Shown here piece by piece: positions 15,053 to 17,272 of a stretch of 17,272 nt of DNA. How positions within the stretch are numbered: position 1 is the stretch's first letter; every line of letters begins with the position of its first letter. Source of the DNA: Prevotellaceae bacterium (GTDB lineage: Bacteria > Bacteroidota > Bacteroidia > Bacteroidales > UBA932); contig JAITPP010000128.1 of NCBI GenBank assembly GCA_031289385.1, positions 1 through 17,272 of the forward strand, in the 5' to 3' direction. Position numbers and translations under genes: made by a program. The notes beneath the pieces are model-generated. The model worked only from the letters and a program-made list of their open reading frames with translations. It was not told the origin of the DNA and searched no databases.

Positions 15053-15601
15053 CTATAAAAACACCCGCGCATTTTCCAAAGCAGGATGTTTTTTATCTTT
15101 TTCGGAAAGTATAATATCTTTTTCGGGAATTTTCCAATTGATATTTATTGTTTTGTCGTTCCAGATTATTGCGCCTTCGTTTGCGGGCGAATAATAATTA
15201 TCACATCTGTATTGAAAAACGGCATCGTTGCTTAACACTACAAAACCGTGCGCAAAGCCTCGCGGAATAAATAATTGCAAATGATTTTCGCCTGTGAGTT
15301 CAACCGCTGCATATCGTCCGAAAGTAGGCGAATTTTTGCGAATATCAACGGCTACATCTAAAACTCTGCCGCTGATTACACGCACAAGTTTTGCCTGTGT
15401 AAACGGCGGCAATTGATAATGCAATCCGCGCAAAACGCCATACGCCGATTTCGATTCGTTGTCTTGTACAAATGTTGTTTTACAAACATTTTCTTCAAAT
15501 TCTTTTTGCACAAAACTCTCGAAAAAATATCCGCGTGCATCTTCAAATATTTTAGGTTTTATGACAACTACATCTTTTATTTCGGTTTGTATAAATTTCA
15601 T
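15053..15601 (-). CDS. rfbC: dTDP-4-dehydrorhamnose 3,5-epimerase
   Basis: A 182-residue cupin epimerase (RmlC) that inverts C3 and C5 of dTDP-4-keto-6-deoxyglucose, the third step to dTDP-L-rhamnose for O-antigen or other surface glycans. Catalytic residues line up with the Salmonella enzyme: His61 in LRGLHYQ, Lys71, His118 in PRGFAHGF, Tyr131 and Tyr137 in FQYRCDNYYSP, and Asp169 in LSEKDK, the partner of the catalytic histidine. The length is normal (about 180-190). Its ATG overlaps the stop codon of rfbA by one base (TAATG), so the two are coupled. It is the last gene of the operon; rfbB and rfbD are not next to it. No good terminator hairpin was found after it. Confidence 0.96.
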   Translation of the reverse strand: MKFIQTEIKDVVVIKPKIFEDARGYFFESFVQKEFEENVCKTTFVQDNESKSAYGVLRGLHYQLPPFTQAKLVRVISGRVLDVAVDIRKNSPTFGRYAAVELTGENHLQLFIPRGFAHGFVVLSNDAVFQYRCDNYYSPANEGAIIWNDKTININWKIPEKDIILSEKDKKHPALENARVFL

Positions 15602-16491
15602 TATTTTTTATGTGTCGATTCGTTTGCAATTTTCAGTAAATATTGTCCGTATTGATTTTTAAGCATGGGTTGCGCTGCTTCCGTTAATTTTTCTTTTGTA
15701 ATCCAGCCGTTGTTATATGCAATTCCTTCGAGGCAGGCAATTTTTAATCCTTGTCGTTTTTCAAGAACTTCAACAAAAATCGAGGCATCGGCAAGCGAAT
15801 CGTGTGTTCCCGTGTCGAGCCAAGCAAAACCTCTTCCTAACAGTTGAACTTTTAAATCATCATTTTTCAAAAATTTCTGATTTACCGTTGTTATTTCTAA
15901 TTCGCCGCGAGCCGATGGTTTCACGTTTTTTGCGATTTCAACAACGCTGTTCGGATAAAAATATAAACCAACCACAGCATAATTTGATTTGGGATTTTGC
16001 GGTTTTTCTTCAATACTTATCACCTTGCCTGTTTCGTCAAAATCAACCACGCCGTAGCGTTCGGGGTCGTCAACATAATATCCGAAAACCGTTGCCTTTT
16101 TTTCTTGTTCGGCGGTTTGCACAGCATTTTTCAACATTGCCGAAAATCCTGCGCCTTGAAAAATATTATCGCCTAAAACCAAGCAAGCGCAATCGTCGCC
16201 AATAAATTTTTCGCCAATAATGAACGCTTGCGCCAATCCATCGGGCGAAGGCTGTTCGGCATATTCAAAATTCACGCCGTAATCAGAGCCATCGCCGAGC
16301 AATCGCTTAAACGCCGGCAAATCCTGAGGCGTTGATATTATTAATATTTCGCGTATTCCGGCAAGCATCAAAACCGAAATAGGATAATAAATCATTGGCT
16401 TGTCGTATATCGGCAGCATTTGTTTTGATACACCTTTTGTTATCGGATACAAGCGAGTACCCGAGCCGCCTGCTAAAACAATTCCTTTCAT
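15601..16491 (-). CDS. rfbA: Glucose-1-phosphate thymidylyltransferase
   Basis: A 296-residue nucleotidyltransferase (RmlA) that makes dTDP-glucose from dTTP and glucose-1-phosphate, the entry step to dTDP-rhamnose and related sugars. Motifs: GGSGTRLYPIT (8-18), SKQMLPIYDKPMIYYP (22-37), PDGLAQA (83-89), LGDN (106-109) with metal-binding Asp108, EEKP (161-164), GELEIT (196-201) and WLDTGTHDSL (224-233). The frame stays open to 16542, but MKGIVLAGG is the family's normal start, and the promoter at 16532-16562 would place the transcript start inside the longer version. The ATG at 16491 is therefore chosen. It heads a two-gene operon with rfbC. The length agrees with the short RmlA class (about 290). 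Confidence 0.96.
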   Translation of the reverse strand: MKGIVLAGGSGTRLYPITKGVSKQMLPIYDKPMIYYPISVLMLAGIREILIISTPQDLPAFKRLLGDGSDYGVNFEYAEQPSPDGLAQAFIIGEKFIGDDCACLVLGDNIFQGAGFSAMLKNAVQTAEQEKKATVFGYYVDDPERYGVVDFDETGKVISIEEKPQNPKSNYAVVGLYFYPNSVVEIAKNVKPSARGELEITTVNQKFLKNDDLKVQLLGRGFAWLDTGTHDSLADASIFVEVLEKRQGLKIACLEGIAYNNGWITKEKLTEAAQPMLKNQYGQYLLKIANESTHKK

Positions 16492-16531
16492 TTTCGTATT
16501 TAATTTAAGTAATAAACTATTGTATAGGGTG

Positions 16532-16562
16532 CAAATATACAAACTCTAAAAATAATTAGCAA
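16532..16562 (-). promoter_or_regulatory. Predicted promoter of rfbA-rfbC
   Basis: Read on the minus strand, TTG (16562-16560) and TATATTTG (16539-16532) are 20 bp apart and fit the Bacteroidota -33/-7 pattern exactly at -7. Transcription would start near 16527, about 35 nt before the ATG at 16491. This decides against the upstream ATG at 16542. Confidence 0.6.
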
Positions 16563-16656
16563 CTGCAAGCAAATAAAATTTTGCAAAAATACGGCAAACA
16601 GAATCAAAAAATAATTCAAAAAATAATTGAAAATATTTTAAAAATGAGTAAAAATG

Positions 16657-16687
16657 TTTGCTACTTACAAACTTTTATTTATCTTTG
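16657..16687 (+). promoter_or_regulatory. Strong predicted promoter of the small gene at 16734
   Basis: TTTG (16657-16660) and TATCTTTG (16680-16687) are 19 bp apart, the best match to the Bacteroidota consensus in this window. Transcription would begin near 16692. The short leader contains GTGG/CCAC (16702-16705 and 16713-16716), a small possible hairpin. Confidence 0.65.
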
Positions 16688-16733
16688 TGCTGTCTTTGAA
16701 CGTGGGTTGGACGCCACATAAGTTCTTAAATTT

Positions 16734-17069
16734 ATGGAACGATTTAAAAAAGCAATTTTAGAAATTGCAAAAAAGAATCCTGATGGATTCACGGTTGACC
16801 TTACAACCTTAAAAAAGGTTACAGGCGGAATATCAGTCGCATACCTCGAAACACAAAACTGTTTTGGCGTAGAAGGCTTAGAAAAAGTTCTTAAACATGC
16901 TGTAATGCACGAAAAAAAAGTCGGTGGGTGGAAAGACGATGACAACGGATATTTTTATTTCGATTCTGTCAAAATCTTTACAAACCTTGATGAGGCAATG
17001 AAATTCGGACGCAAGAATGAACAAATTGCAATTTTCGATATTACAAATTTGAGGCTTATAAAACTGTAA
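16734..17069 (+). CDS. Small uncharacterised protein (111 aa)
   Basis: A 111-residue soluble protein without signal peptide, transmembrane segment or metal motif. I do not recognise a named domain. The first 30 residues (MERFKKAILEIAKKNPDGFT) look like a helix followed by a conserved-looking DPxGFT-type turn. The middle has YLETQNCFGVEGLEKVLKHAVMHEKKVGGW and the end a beta-rich YFYFDSVKIF...IAIFDITNLRLIKL. The sequence feels like small proteins found in phages and mobile elements of gut Bacteroidota and Firmicutes, but that is memory, not a search. It has a strong promoter of its own and a terminator 6 bp after its stop. Its well-ordered sequence and regulatory flanks make it a real gene; the function is unknown. 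Confidence 0.85.
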   Translation: MERFKKAILEIAKKNPDGFTVDLTTLKKVTGGISVAYLETQNCFGVEGLEKVLKHAVMHEKKVGGWKDDDNGYFYFDSVKIFTNLDEAMKFGRKNEQIAIFDITNLRLIKL

Positions 17070-17074
17070 ATTTT

Positions 17075-17101
17075 GGGGCGGATTTCCGCATCGCCCCTTT
17101 T
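17075..17101 (+). terminator. Rho-independent terminator after the 111-aa gene
   Basis: GGGGCGGAT (17075-17083) pairs with ATCGCCCC (17090-17097) with one bulged G over the loop TTCCGC, followed by TTTT (17098-17101). An alternative inner hairpin GCGGA/TCCGC is also possible. It begins 6 bp after the stop codon. It is the most GC-rich spot in its neighbourhood. Confidence 0.8.
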
Positions 17102-17122
17102 GAAAAATAAATAATAAACATT

Positions 17123-17272
17123 ATGACAAAATTTGAAACTCTGCCTTTAAGCGCAGAAAAAAAGAAAAGACTTGCAACATTTGCAACGATGTACAAAAAA
17201 AATGCACATATAAATATTGATGTTGTTTCATTTAGCGATAACAGATTAATTGTACGTGCAGAACAAAAAAAC
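17123..17272 (+). CDS. Unrecognised protein, N-terminal 50 residues (partial)
   Basis: An ATG at 17123 opens a frame that stays open to the window edge: MTKFETLPLSAEKKKRLATF followed by ATMYKKNAHINIDVVSFSDN and ten more residues. The start follows an A/T-rich leader 22 bp after the terminator of the previous gene, as expected for a Bacteroidota start without Shine-Dalgarno. It is lysine-rich and soluble-looking at its N-terminus; no domain can be named. Because the terminator stands before it, it needs its own promoter or read-through. It may belong with the 111-aa gene in an accessory region to the right. Confidence 0.65.
   Translation, partial: MTKFETLPLSAEKKKRLATFATMYKKNAHINIDVVSFSDNRLIVRAEQKN

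Noticed and set aside
16492..16542. N-terminal extension of RfbA by 17 residues from an upstream ATG.
   Set aside because: The extension matches nothing in the family, and the predicted promoter would start the transcript inside it; the ATG at 16491 gives the normal N-terminus.

Overview
The window looks like a chromosomal segment of a low-GC Bacteroidota, probably a member of the Bacteroidales. This rests on several things: start codons lack Shine-Dalgarno sequences and are preceded by A/T-rich leaders; several genes have promoters of the Bacteroidota type (TAnnTTTG at -7, TTTG or TTG about 19-20 bp upstream); and the gene content fits (S46 dipeptidyl-peptidase, a membrane-tethered HU-like/SPOR protein, a cmk-ispH-priA operon). 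No species can be named from the sequence alone.

Layout. Bases 1-483 are non-coding and rich in short repeats; a gene may begin on the minus strand at base 23. On the plus strand follow an M13 metallopeptidase lipoprotein (484-2514), a 622-bp intergenic region with palindromic repeats, the ribosomal GTPase lepA (3137-4924) and an S46 serine peptidase of DPP7 type (5109-7265). A 120-bp tandem array and a bidirectional terminator separate this block from a minus-strand operon read cmk > ispH > priA (11519 down to 7447). Divergent from cmk is a plus-strand operon: a sigma-54-type response regulator without a DNA-binding domain, an HU-like/SPOR membrane protein, and a YgjP-like metallopeptidase (11625-14837). 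Converging on it is a two-gene minus-strand operon rfbA-rfbC for dTDP-sugar synthesis (16491 down to 15053). The right end (16543-17272) holds a small unrecognised gene with its own promoter and terminator and the start of a second unrecognised gene, which looks like the edge of an accessory region.

How the genes fit together. The M13 and S46 enzymes are both predicted to be exported and fit peptide scavenging in the periplasm. LepA, Cmk, IspH and PriA are housekeeping functions (translation, CMP recycling, isoprenoid precursors, replication restart). The regulator/HU-SPOR/YgjP operon is the least understood part: it joins a response regulator that cannot bind DNA through a Fis domain, a membrane protein with a nucleoid-protein-like head and two peptidoglycan-binding-type domains, and a putative protease.

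The window is mostly ordinary. The less ordinary signals are a heptanucleotide repeat family (core TCGTAA) at three gene borders, an 8/9-bp tandem array after the S46 gene, a dispersed palindromic repeat, a perfect 17-bp hairpin inside the start of the YgjP-like gene, and the truncated sigma-54 regulator. I found no CRISPR array, tRNA, rRNA, transposase or recognisable defence system.
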